8,742 bases of DNA from Phenylobacterium sp. Its GTDB lineage: Bacteria; Pseudomonadota; Alphaproteobacteria; Caulobacterales; Caulobacteraceae. A program made the translations under genes and the position numbers. The notes under the pieces are model-generated. The model ran no database searches, was not told the DNA's origin, and saw only the letters and a program-made list of their open reading frames with translations. Positions 1-6,412 of this stretch are shown here, piece after piece (positions within the stretch are counted from its first letter, which is position 1; each line of letters opens with the position of its first letter). Location of the stretch: assembly GCA_028290925.1 (NCBI GenBank), contig JAQGIX010000359.1:1-8742 (forward strand), in the 5' to 3' direction.

Positions 1-1225
<1,225 letters not shown>

Positions 1226-1231
1226 CAGCCG

Positions 1232-1240
1232 TCCCCCCTT
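1232..1240 (-). promoter_or_regulatory. Ribosome binding site that decides the kinase TTG start
   Basis: On the minus strand the sequence reads AAGGGGGGA, then six bases, then TTG. The purine run is a good match to the anti-Shine-Dalgarno sequence at normal spacing. There is no in-frame ATG between it and the upstream stop codon, so it supports the TTG start. The next in-frame ATG is at residue 31, immediately before the first membrane span, and is the main alternative. Confidence 0.6.
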
Positions 1241-1267
1241 AGTTTTCAGGAGAGTGACCGGACCGGG

Positions 1268-1282
1268 TTAACCATGCGTCAA
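1268..1282 (-). promoter_or_regulatory. Possible promoter element (TTGACG) with overlapping CtrA-like half-site
   Basis: On the minus strand TTGACG (1282-1277) lies about 50 bases before the kinase start and matches the -35 box of housekeeping promoters in Caulobacter-type bacteria. Two bases downstream is ATGGTTAA, whose reverse complement TTAACCAT (1268-1275, plus strand) is identical to the short half-type CtrA motif described in Caulobacter. I could not find a convincing -10 element at the right spacing. The site lies in the 82-bp gap between the oxidoreductase stop and the kinase start, so it could give the kinase its own promoter. This is a short-motif match only. Confidence 0.3.
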
Positions 1283-1307
1283 ATTGGAAAACCGGCGATC
1301 TCCGCCG

Positions 1308-2372
1308 TCAGGCCGGGCTGAGTTCCAGGGCCGGGTAGTCCACATAGCCCTCCGCACCCGCCGAATAGAAGGTCTCGGCGGTCCAGGGGTTGAGCGGCGC
1401 CCCGGCCGCGAGCCGCACGGGCAGGTCGGGGTTGGAGATGAACAGCTTTCCGAAGGCCACCGCGTCGGCCTCGCCCGAGGCGACGATCGCCGCCGCGCTG
1501 TCCGCATCGAAGCCTTCGTTGGCGATGTAGACCCCGCCGAACGCCGCCTTCAGCCGCGGACCCAGGCTGTCGGCCCCCAGGCGCTCGCGGGCCATCAGGA
1601 AGGCCAGGCCCCGCTCGCCCATGGCCCGAGCCACATACTCGAAGGTGGCGGCCAGGTCGCTGTCGCCCATGTCGTGGGCGTCGCCGCGCGGCGCGAGGTG
1701 CAGGCCGACCCGCTGGGCGCCGAACACCGAGATCGTCGCGTCCACCGCTTCCAGCATCAGCCGGGCGCGGTTCTCGATCGATCCGCCGTAGGCGTCGGTC
1801 CGCCGGTTGGAGCCGTCCTGCAGGAATTGGTCGAGCAGATAGCCGTTGGCGCCGTGCAGCTCGACGCCGTCGAAACCGGCGCGCTTGGCGTTCTCCGCGC
1901 CCGTCCGAAAGGCCTGGACGACGTCGGCGATCTCCGCGAGCGAGAGGGCCCGCGGCTCGGGATAGGGCCGCTTGGGCCGCAGCAGGCTGACGTCGCCCTT
2001 GGCGGCGATGGCGCTGGGGGCCACCGGCGGCTGGCCGTCCAGGAAGCTGGGGTCGGAGATGCGGCCGACGTGCCAGAGCTGCAGGAAGATCAGGCCGCCG
2101 GCGGCGTGCACCGCCTCGGTGGTGAGCTTCCAGCCCTCCACCTGCGCGTCCGACCAGATGCCGGGCGTGTCGGCGTAGCCGACGCCCAAGGGGGTCACCG
2201 AGGTCGCTTCGCTGATGATCAGGCCGGCCGAGGCCCGCTGCGCATAGTATTGCGCGACCAGCGGCCCGGGCGTGCGCTCGGCGCCGGACCGCGACCGGGT
2301 GAGCGGCGCCATGACGATGCGGTTGCGCAGCGACAGGTCGCCAATCTGGATCGGGTCGAACAGCGAAGGCAT
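1308..2372 (-). CDS. Old Yellow Enzyme family NADH:flavin oxidoreductase (N-ethylmaleimide reductase-like)
   Basis: FMN-dependent ene-reductase predicted to use NAD(P)H to reduce activated C=C bonds (enals, enones, maleimides) or nitro compounds in the cytosol. The product is 354 aa, the usual length for the family. It is one TIM barrel: the N-terminal strand NRIVMAPLTRSRSG carries the flavin-contacting Thr25; FLQLWHVGRIS follows; the substrate-binding pair is His173 and Asn176 in HGANGYLLDQFLQ; the family signature RTDAYGGSIENRARL comes next. The His/Asn pair is the yeast OYE1 type rather than the His/His pair of PETN reductase. The start is ATG 2372, preceded by AAGGA about 7 bases upstream; the product then begins MPSLFDP, as homologues do. 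An upstream ATG at 2450 would add 26 residues unlike the family. The gene follows the glycosylation operon in the same direction after a 144-bp gap that holds two palindromes, so it probably has its own regulated promoter. The physiological substrate is unknown. Confidence 0.95.
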   Translation of the reverse strand: MPSLFDPIQIGDLSLRNRIVMAPLTRSRSGAERTPGPLVAQYYAQRASAGLIISEATSVTPLGVGYADTPGIWSDAQVEGWKLTTEAVHAAGGLIFLQLWHVGRISDPSFLDGQPPVAPSAIAAKGDVSLLRPKRPYPEPRALSLAEIADVVQAFRTGAENAKRAGFDGVELHGANGYLLDQFLQDGSNRRTDAYGGSIENRARLMLEAVDATISVFGAQRVGLHLAPRGDAHDMGDSDLAATFEYVARAMGERGLAFLMARERLGADSLGPRLKAAFGGVYIANEGFDADSAAAIVASGEADAVAFGKLFISNPDLPVRLAAGAPLNPWTAETFYSAGAEGYVDYPALELSPA

Positions 2373-2395
2373 GGGTGATTCCTTGTGTAGCGCGG

Positions 2396-2409
2396 CCCTA
2401 CAGGTAGGG
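2396..2409. promoter_or_regulatory. Palindrome 1 (candidate operator) before the Old Yellow Enzyme gene
   Basis: The sequence CCCTAC-AG-GTAGGG is a perfect 6-bp inverted repeat around a 2-bp centre. It lies 23 bases upstream of the oxidoreductase ATG, between it and the second palindrome. The size and symmetry suit a dimeric repressor of TetR or MarR type, and genes for this enzyme family are often controlled by such regulators (for example NemR with nemA). No regulator gene is in the window. The assignment rests on symmetry and position only. Confidence 0.4.
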
Positions 2410-2411
2410 GC

Positions 2412-2427
2412 TGCGGTCATAACCGCA
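2412..2427. promoter_or_regulatory. Palindrome 2 (candidate operator) before the Old Yellow Enzyme gene
   Basis: TGCGGT-CATA-ACCGCA is a perfect 6-bp inverted repeat around a 4-bp centre whose middle two bases are also symmetric. With one mismatch the symmetry extends to 2409-2430. Its centre is 17 bp from that of palindrome 1, and the half-site sequences differ, so two regulators or one loose consensus are both possible. A weak TTATGA on the minus strand inside it could be a -10 element, which would put a bound repressor on the promoter; I am not sure of that. Confidence 0.4.
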
Positions 2428-2486
2428 TCCGGAGATTTCCTGCATCGCAACCCAGAAATGAGGGACGGCCGGGCCGCAACGCCCCA

Positions 2487-2509
2487 GCGACCCTCGCGGC
2501 GAGAGTCGC
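2487..2509 (-). terminator. Hairpin after the glycosylation operon, possible terminator
   Basis: Read on the minus strand, GCGACTCTCG and CGAGGGTCGC form a 10-bp stem with one G-U wobble around a CCG loop. It starts 7 bases after the TGA stop of the polytopic membrane protein gene. No T-run follows, so it is not a classical intrinsic terminator. It could act with Rho, protect the 3' end of the transcript, or partly end transcription before the oxidoreductase gene. Confidence 0.4.
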
Positions 2510-2516
2510 GGAGCCT

Positions 2517-4109
2517 TCAGGGTCGGGAGGCCTTCGGGCGCGGCGGGCAGGCGCGTCGTTCGTACAGCCGCCACTCGCCCGAGGCCGCGACCTGGGCCGG
2601 GGGACAGGGGCTTCCCGCGAAGATGCTGGCGGGCGGCGCGCCGGCGCTGCGCACGAAGAAGAAGCGGTAGCGGTCCCCGCCGTCCGCACGCCAATCGAAC
2701 CGCGCCGGATTCTGCGCCACGTATTCGTCCACCGGCGGGACGCGGCCCGGCCGGAAACGCGCGATCTGCGGGTGGAAGGCGGCGAAGTTGAAGTCCACGA
2801 AGCCACCGCGCTCGGCCTGGTACCAGAGGGCGTGGTGCAGATAGGCGTCGGCGTTGTGATCGACCTCGCTGCTGGGGTCGAAGATCAGCGCGAGGGCCCG
2901 CTGGCCGGGCGCCGCGGCCGCCAGGATCCCTTCGAAATCCCGCTGCTCGCGGCCGAACTCGAACGACAGCCGGGCGTGCTGGGCGAGGACAGCGGCGCAG
3001 GCGAGGCCGGCCCACAGCCCGAGACGCGGTTGCAGGCGGGCCGCCAGGCTGGCGGGCGCCGGGGCCCGCTCCCGCAGCAGCCAGGCGTAGGCGGGCGGAA
3101 GGAAGAGGGCGAAGCGCTCGAAGAGCATGGAGGTCGACCAGGCGTAGTGCGGCGCCAGGACCACCGCCCCGAGGGCGCCGGCGGCGATGACCACGGCCTC
3201 GCGCGCCCGCCAGTCCGGCCGGAAGCCCGCCAGCAGCGGCAGGCCCGCGAACACCGGGAAGCAAAGCGCCGGCCAGCCGCTGTTGGGGGCGTCGAAGGCG
3301 TTGAAGACCACCGACACGAAGTGCGCCTGCCAGGGGCCGAACGCGAGCTGGGCCCCGAAGTCCCGCGTGATCGCCGCCTCGCGCTCGCGGGTCAGCACGA
3401 AGAACGCCGCGCAGGCCGAGAGCAGGATCCAGAACGGCCAGGATCGCAGGAGGAGCCGGCGCACGCCGCCCGGCTGCGCGAGACCGGGCTGCACCAGCAG
3501 GATGAAGCCGCCGACCCCGCAGGCGAAGAGAAACACCAGGCCGTGGGAGAACAGCAGCCCGAGCCCGAGCGCGGCCAGGCCGAGGCCTTGGCGGGCCAGG
3601 CCGGTCCGCGCGTAGCGGATGCACAGCCAGATGAAGGCCACGCCCAAGGGCGCGGCCACCAGGAAGGTGTACATGCCCCAGGCGTAGGCGAAGCCGAAGA
3701 AGCTGAAGGCGTAATAGGCGTCGAGCCTTGGCGAGGCGCCGAGCTCGCGCCGGACCCCGATGCAGGCGCCGATGAACGCGGCGTAGGCGGCGGTCAGCAC
3801 CACCTTCAGCGCCGCCGCCGCGGACATCACGAACGACAGCGGCAGGGCGAGGCCGTAGCCGATCAGATAGGGGGTGAAGAGGTTGACGTGGATCTCGCCG
3901 GCCCACGGCGAGCGGCCGAGCACCAGATCGTGCAGCAGGGCCACCTGCCCGGCGTGCTGCGGCAGGTCGATCATCAGCGGCCGCGGCGCGGCCCAGATCG
4001 CCACGACGCCGAGGGCGAACAGCAGGAGGCGGCCGAGCGTCGCCAGGTCGGTCAAGCCCCGCGGCGCGCGCCGGGACCCGGGCTCGAGAGCCGCGTCGCG
4101 CGAGGCCAT
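2517..4109 (-). CDS. Polytopic membrane protein, putative GT-C-like terminal glycosyltransferase
   Basis: 530 aa. I do not recognise a named family. What can be seen: about ten or more hydrophobic spans between residues 24 and 380 (for example near 24-42, 79-117, 133-163, 176-206, 224-239, 279-295, 303-320, 333-345, 364-377), followed by a soluble C-terminal region of ~150 residues that should lie in the periplasm. The first loop after span 1 carries LMIDLPQHAGQ (Asp48, His52); an acidic residue in this loop is where GT-C enzymes keep a catalytic or metal site. Other candidate conserved spots are LFSHGL (187-192), ERFALFLPP (331-339) and FDPSSEVDHNADAYLHH (410-426). The ATG follows the stop of the GT2 gene after a single base, which implies translational coupling and joint function. 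In gtr and arn clusters this position is held by the transferase that moves the sugar from polyprenyl phosphate to the glycan, and I infer that role here. A polymerase- or flippase-like role is the alternative. Confidence 0.85.
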   Translation of the reverse strand: MASRDAALEPGSRRAPRGLTDLATLGRLLLFALGVVAIWAAPRPLMIDLPQHAGQVALLHDLVLGRSPWAGEIHVNLFTPYLIGYGLALPLSFVMSAAAALKVVLTAAYAAFIGACIGVRRELGASPRLDAYYAFSFFGFAYAWGMYTFLVAAPLGVAFIWLCIRYARTGLARQGLGLAALGLGLLFSHGLVFLFACGVGGFILLVQPGLAQPGGVRRLLLRSWPFWILLSACAAFFVLTREREAAITRDFGAQLAFGPWQAHFVSVVFNAFDAPNSGWPALCFPVFAGLPLLAGFRPDWRAREAVVIAAGALGAVVLAPHYAWSTSMLFERFALFLPPAYAWLLRERAPAPASLAARLQPRLGLWAGLACAAVLAQHARLSFEFGREQRDFEGILAAAAPGQRALALIFDPSSEVDHNADAYLHHALWYQAERGGFVDFNFAAFHPQIARFRPGRVPPVDEYVAQNPARFDWRADGGDRYRFFFVRSAGAPPASIFAGSPCPPAQVAASGEWRLYERRACPPRPKASRP

Positions 4110-4110
4110 G

Positions 4111-5052
4111 TCAGATGGTCTTCTCGATGATGAAGCGCGGCCGGCGCTTGGTCTCGGCGTAGACCCGCGAGACGTAGCCGCCGATGATGCCGATCGCCAG
4201 CAGCTGCACGCTGCCCAGGAAATACATCGGGATCACGGTGGAGGCCCAGCCGGGCAGAGCCCGCGCCGTGAACAGCCGCACCGCCAGCGCCCAGAATCCG
4301 GCCCCGACCGAGCCCAGGGCCACCACGAAGCCGAGCACGGTGATCCATTGCAGGGGCACGGTGGAGAACGAGAACACGCCGTTGGCGGCCAGGGCGATCA
4401 TCTTCGACAGCGGGTACTTGGTTTCGCCGGCCAGGCGGGGGCGCCGCTCGTAGGTGACCACCTCGCTGCGGAAGCCGAGCAAGGGCACGATGCCGCGCAG
4501 GAAGAGGTTCACCTCGGTGAAGCCGCCCAGGGCCTCAACGGCTTGCCGGCCCATCAGGCGGAAATCGGCGTGGTCAGCGACCACGTCGACGCCCAGCTTG
4601 CGCAGCAGCCAGTAGTAGCTCCAGGCGCTGTAGCGCTTGAAGAGGCTGTCATGCTCGCGCCGCGCGCGGACGCCGTAGACGATCTCGGCCCCGCGCTGGT
4701 GCGCCTCGATCATCCGGGGAATGGCGCCGAGATCGTCCTGCAGGTCGGCGTCCAGGCTGACCAGCAGGTCGCCGGGCGCGTTCAGCAGGCCGGCCAGCAG
4801 GGCGTGCTGGTGTCCGCGGTTGGCGGACAGCCGGATGCCGCAGACCCGGGCGTCGCGCACCTTGGCGGCTTCGATGATGTCCCAGGTGTCGTCGTGCGAT
4901 CCGTCGTCGACCAGGGTCATGGCGCTGTCGGCGCGCACCAGGCCGCGGGCGGTCAGGTCGTCGAGCAGGGCCAGCAGCCGGGCGATCGTCTCCGGCAGCA
5001 CCGCCTCTTCGTTGAAGCAGGGCACGACCAAATTGAGGCGCTTGGGCTTCAT
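4111..5052 (-). CDS. GT2 polyprenyl-phosphate glycosyltransferase, GtrB/ArnC/DPM1-like
   Basis: Predicted to transfer a sugar from a nucleotide-sugar donor to undecaprenyl phosphate on the cytoplasmic face of the inner membrane. The 313-aa length fits the GtrB/YfdH-like group. Visible motifs: VVPCFNEEAVLPETI (residues 9-23) at the start of the GT-A fold; VDDGSHDDT (48-56); the metal-binding triad DADLQDD at 101-107; DFRLMGR (163-169); and RPRLAGETKYPLSKM (204-218), the conserved segment ahead of the membrane part. Two membrane spans follow (about 235-259 and 273-297), then the typical tail GGYVSRVYAETKRRPRF. The start is ATG 5052, 4 bases after the stop of the small transporter gene; the next gene starts one base after this stop. 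The sugar cannot be read from the sequence: glucose, mannose, galactose and aminoarabinose enzymes all share this architecture. Confidence in the family is very high. Confidence 0.95.
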   Translation of the reverse strand: MKPKRLNLVVPCFNEEAVLPETIARLLALLDDLTARGLVRADSAMTLVDDGSHDDTWDIIEAAKVRDARVCGIRLSANRGHQHALLAGLLNAPGDLLVSLDADLQDDLGAIPRMIEAHQRGAEIVYGVRARREHDSLFKRYSAWSYYWLLRKLGVDVVADHADFRLMGRQAVEALGGFTEVNLFLRGIVPLLGFRSEVVTYERRPRLAGETKYPLSKMIALAANGVFSFSTVPLQWITVLGFVVALGSVGAGFWALAVRLFTARALPGWASTVIPMYFLGSVQLLAIGIIGGYVSRVYAETKRRPRFIIEKTI

Positions 5053-5056
5053 CGGA

Positions 5057-5392
5057 TCAACGCAGGTTGATGAGCAGCAGGCCGGCCAGGACGAGGCCGA
5101 CGCCGGCCAGGGCCCGCGGCGGAACGACCTCGCCGAACAGCGCCGCCCCGCTGACGTAGACGATCACGAAGGTGAGCGCGGTGTAGGGATAGACCAGGGT
5201 CAGCGGGGCCTTCGACAGGGCGAAGATCCACAGCACGGCGCCCAGCAGGTAGAAGCTGAGGCCGCCCGCCAGCCAGGGATTGACGAACTCGATGGCCGCC
5301 ACGCGGCCGGCGGCGCCCTGCTTCAGCATCAGCTGACCGCCCGCCGCAGAGAGGCTGCTGAGCAGCAGCAGGGCGTGGACCCAGAGCGGCAC
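5057..5392 (-). CDS. Small four-span EamA/SMR-like transporter, ArnE-like candidate lipid-sugar flippase
   Basis: 111 aa with four hydrophobic spans (about 4-23, 38-58, 64-84, 92-110) and almost no loops, the layout of SMR/EamA half-transporters that work as dimers. The segment LVYPYTALTFVIVYVSGA followed by LFGE (Glu88) and a GVGLVLAGLLLI last span resembles ArnE/ArnF, which carry undecaprenyl-phosphate-aminoarabinose across the inner membrane. It sits directly ahead of a GtrB/ArnC-type enzyme, so I infer that it flips that enzyme's lipid-linked product. A drug-efflux SMR role is possible but does not explain the operon position. The start is GTG at 5392, 3 bases after the TAG of the methyltransferase gene; I see no better start. 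The gene ends 4 bases before the next ATG. Confidence 0.88.
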   Translation of the reverse strand: MPLWVHALLLLSSLSAAGGQLMLKQGAAGRVAAIEFVNPWLAGGLSFYLLGAVLWIFALSKAPLTLVYPYTALTFVIVYVSGAALFGEVVPPRALAGVGLVLAGLLLINLR

Positions 5393-5395
5393 GCC

Positions 5396-6208
5396 CTAGG
5401 CCCGCGCCAGCGCGCGCACGAACTGCCGGTGCTTGATCGCCGCCAGGTGGGAGACCGTGGCCGCCGGCAGCGCGCGAAGCACGAGCTTGCGGACCCGCAT
5501 GGGCAAGGATGAGACGTCGGGAATGGGCGCGCCGGGGGCGAGCTCGGCGCGGCGGACCTCCGCCGGCAGCCGGCCGACGGCGTCCTCATGCACGTAGAGC
5601 AGGGTGTTGTAGCGATACCACCACTCGATCTGCGTCTGGTCGGCGATCCGCGGGCGCAGGTAGTCGAAGGCGCGGTAGCCCCGCGCCGCGAACAGCTGGC
5701 GCCAGTAGCCGAGGGGTCGCTCGTTGATGTGGCCCTTGCCGCCCTGGCCCGGGACCGCGGCGGAGAACAGGATGTGGTCGCCGTGGCGGACCAGGTTGTC
5801 CACCAGCCCGGGTCCCGCCCTGGCCGGCACGTGCTCGGCCACCTCGAGGCATTGGACCAGATCGTAGCGGCGTCCGAGGTTGAGCGGCTGGGTGATGTCG
5901 GCGGGCCGGAAGCCGGCGCGGTCGATCAGCAGCAGAGCGGTGTCCAGATAGCTGCCGTCGATCCCCAGCACCGTGCCGACCCCGGCCTCCTGGTGCGCGC
6001 GCAGCCAGGCGCCGGCGCCGCAGCCCACGTCGAGGACGCTGTCGAGCGTCAGGACCTGATGGAGCAGCGGCAGCACCAGGCGGGCGGAGCGCAGCGCGCC
6101 CTCCCGCTGATAGGCATAGAAGACGTCGTCATAGGGAGAGACGGCTGCCGACAAGGTCAATTCCAACGCAAGATGACGCCCAACCACCCCAGGTTGCCCG
6201 CCAAGCAT
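5396..6208 (-). CDS. Class I SAM-dependent methyltransferase
   Basis: 270 aa from ATG 6208. A Rossmann-type methyltransferase domain is clear: motif I SVLDVGCGAGAWLRAH (57-72) binds SAM, GIDGSYL (82-88) supplies the acidic residue of strand 2, and YDLVQCLEVAEHVPA (115-129) is the motif after strand 4 typical of the Methyltransf_11/23 group. FSAAVPGQGGKGHINERP (148-165) is a later loop seen in small-molecule and sugar methyltransferases. The C-terminal ~90 residues are basic and may contact a membrane or acceptor. It is the first gene of the operon with the flippase, GT2 and polytopic genes, so it probably methylates a sugar or glycan end, although this is inferred. The start is uncertain: ATG 6208 lacks a visible ribosome site, TTG codons at 6160 and 6154 are alternatives just before AAVSPYDDVFY, and an in-frame ATG at 6310 would add a low-complexity Arg/Pro-rich stretch unlike a real N-terminus. 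Confidence 0.9.
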   Translation of the reverse strand: MLGGQPGVVGRHLALELTLSAAVSPYDDVFYAYQREGALRSARLVLPLLHQVLTLDSVLDVGCGAGAWLRAHQEAGVGTVLGIDGSYLDTALLLIDRAGFRPADITQPLNLGRRYDLVQCLEVAEHVPARAGPGLVDNLVRHGDHILFSAAVPGQGGKGHINERPLGYWRQLFAARGYRAFDYLRPRIADQTQIEWWYRYNTLLYVHEDAVGRLPAEVRRAELAPGAPIPDVSSLPMRVRKLVLRALPAATVSHLAAIKHRQFVRALARA

Positions 6209-6353
6209 GGAAGATCGGTTAAGCGACGTGGCCGCGCCGGACCGCTTCGGAGGTCGCGCCCGCCGGCCCGGCCGGGCTCGGAGGTCAGAGGCGGATTGAT
6301 CTGCTCCCAAGCGTACGAAGACGCCTCGGCCAAGGAGATCGAACAGGGCGGGT

Positions 6354-6374
6354 GCGCGCCGGTGTGAGGCGCGC
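6354..6374 (+). repeat. GC-rich inverted repeat in the CrtC-like gene leader
   Basis: GCGCGCC-GGTGTGA-GGCGCGC is a perfect 7-bp inverted repeat with a 7-base loop, ending 38 bases before the ATG of the CrtC-like gene. If it is transcribed, the RNA would form a very stable hairpin upstream of the ribosome site without covering it. As DNA it could be a binding site for a dimeric regulator. There is no T-run, so a terminator is unlikely. Confidence 0.35.
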
Positions 6375-6398
6375 CATCTAACAACCTGGGGGGCCAGG

Positions 6399-6407
6399 AA
6401 GGAGGAG
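6399..6407 (+). promoter_or_regulatory. Very strong Shine-Dalgarno site of the CrtC-like gene
   Basis: AAGGAGGAG lies five bases ahead of the ATG at 6413 and is close to a full match with the 16S rRNA 3' end. It fixes the start codon. It is clearly stronger than the sites of the operon genes on the other strand, which suggests high translation when the gene is transcribed. Confidence 0.75.
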
Positions 6408-6412
6408 TCCCA

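Larger units (their letters stand above)
6209..6412. other. Divergent intergenic region
   Basis: This 204-bp stretch separates the methyltransferase operon (minus) from the CrtC-like gene (plus) and should hold both promoters. I see no convincing -35/-10 pair in either direction. Just ahead of the methyltransferase ATG the minus strand reads CGCTTAACCGATC, which contains TTAACC, a partial CtrA-type half-site. On the plus side there is a GC-rich inverted repeat (6354-6374) and a strong ribosome site. Short open frames here have no start signals and look non-coding. Confidence 0.6.

Noticed and set aside
1284..2378. 364-codon plus-strand open frame opposite the Old Yellow Enzyme gene
   Set aside because: The translation is rich in Gly, Arg, Gln and His with no domain, and it mirrors a certain gene on the other strand. 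Long antisense frames are common in high-GC DNA.
2373..2450. 26-residue N-terminal extension of the Old Yellow Enzyme from ATG 2450
   Set aside because: The extension does not resemble the family, overlaps the two palindromes, and the ATG at 2372 has a good ribosome site and a family-like N-terminus.
2430..2460. Imperfect repeat ATTTCCTG / CCAGAAAT between the operon and the oxidoreductase gene
   Set aside because: Pairing is broken and the loop is large. It is much weaker than the two neighbouring palindromes.
2772..4130. 452-codon plus-strand open frame opposite the polytopic membrane protein
   Set aside because: The product is Glu/Gly/Arg/Gln-rich low-complexity sequence with no hydrophobic core, as expected for an antisense shadow of a membrane protein gene. 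The minus-strand gene has membrane spans and an operon position.
3874..5070. 398-codon plus-strand open frame across the GT2 gene
   Set aside because: It covers the antisense of an unmistakable GT2 enzyme and shows no recognisable motif.
6207..6299. 30-codon plus-strand ORF in the divergent intergenic region
   Set aside because: It has no ribosome site, an Arg-rich low-complexity product, and overlaps the methyltransferase start.
6157..6384. 75-codon minus-strand open frame running into the methyltransferase start
   Set aside because: No ribosome site and no recognisable features, and it overlaps the methyltransferase in another frame. It also crosses the inverted repeat that belongs to the CrtC-like leader.
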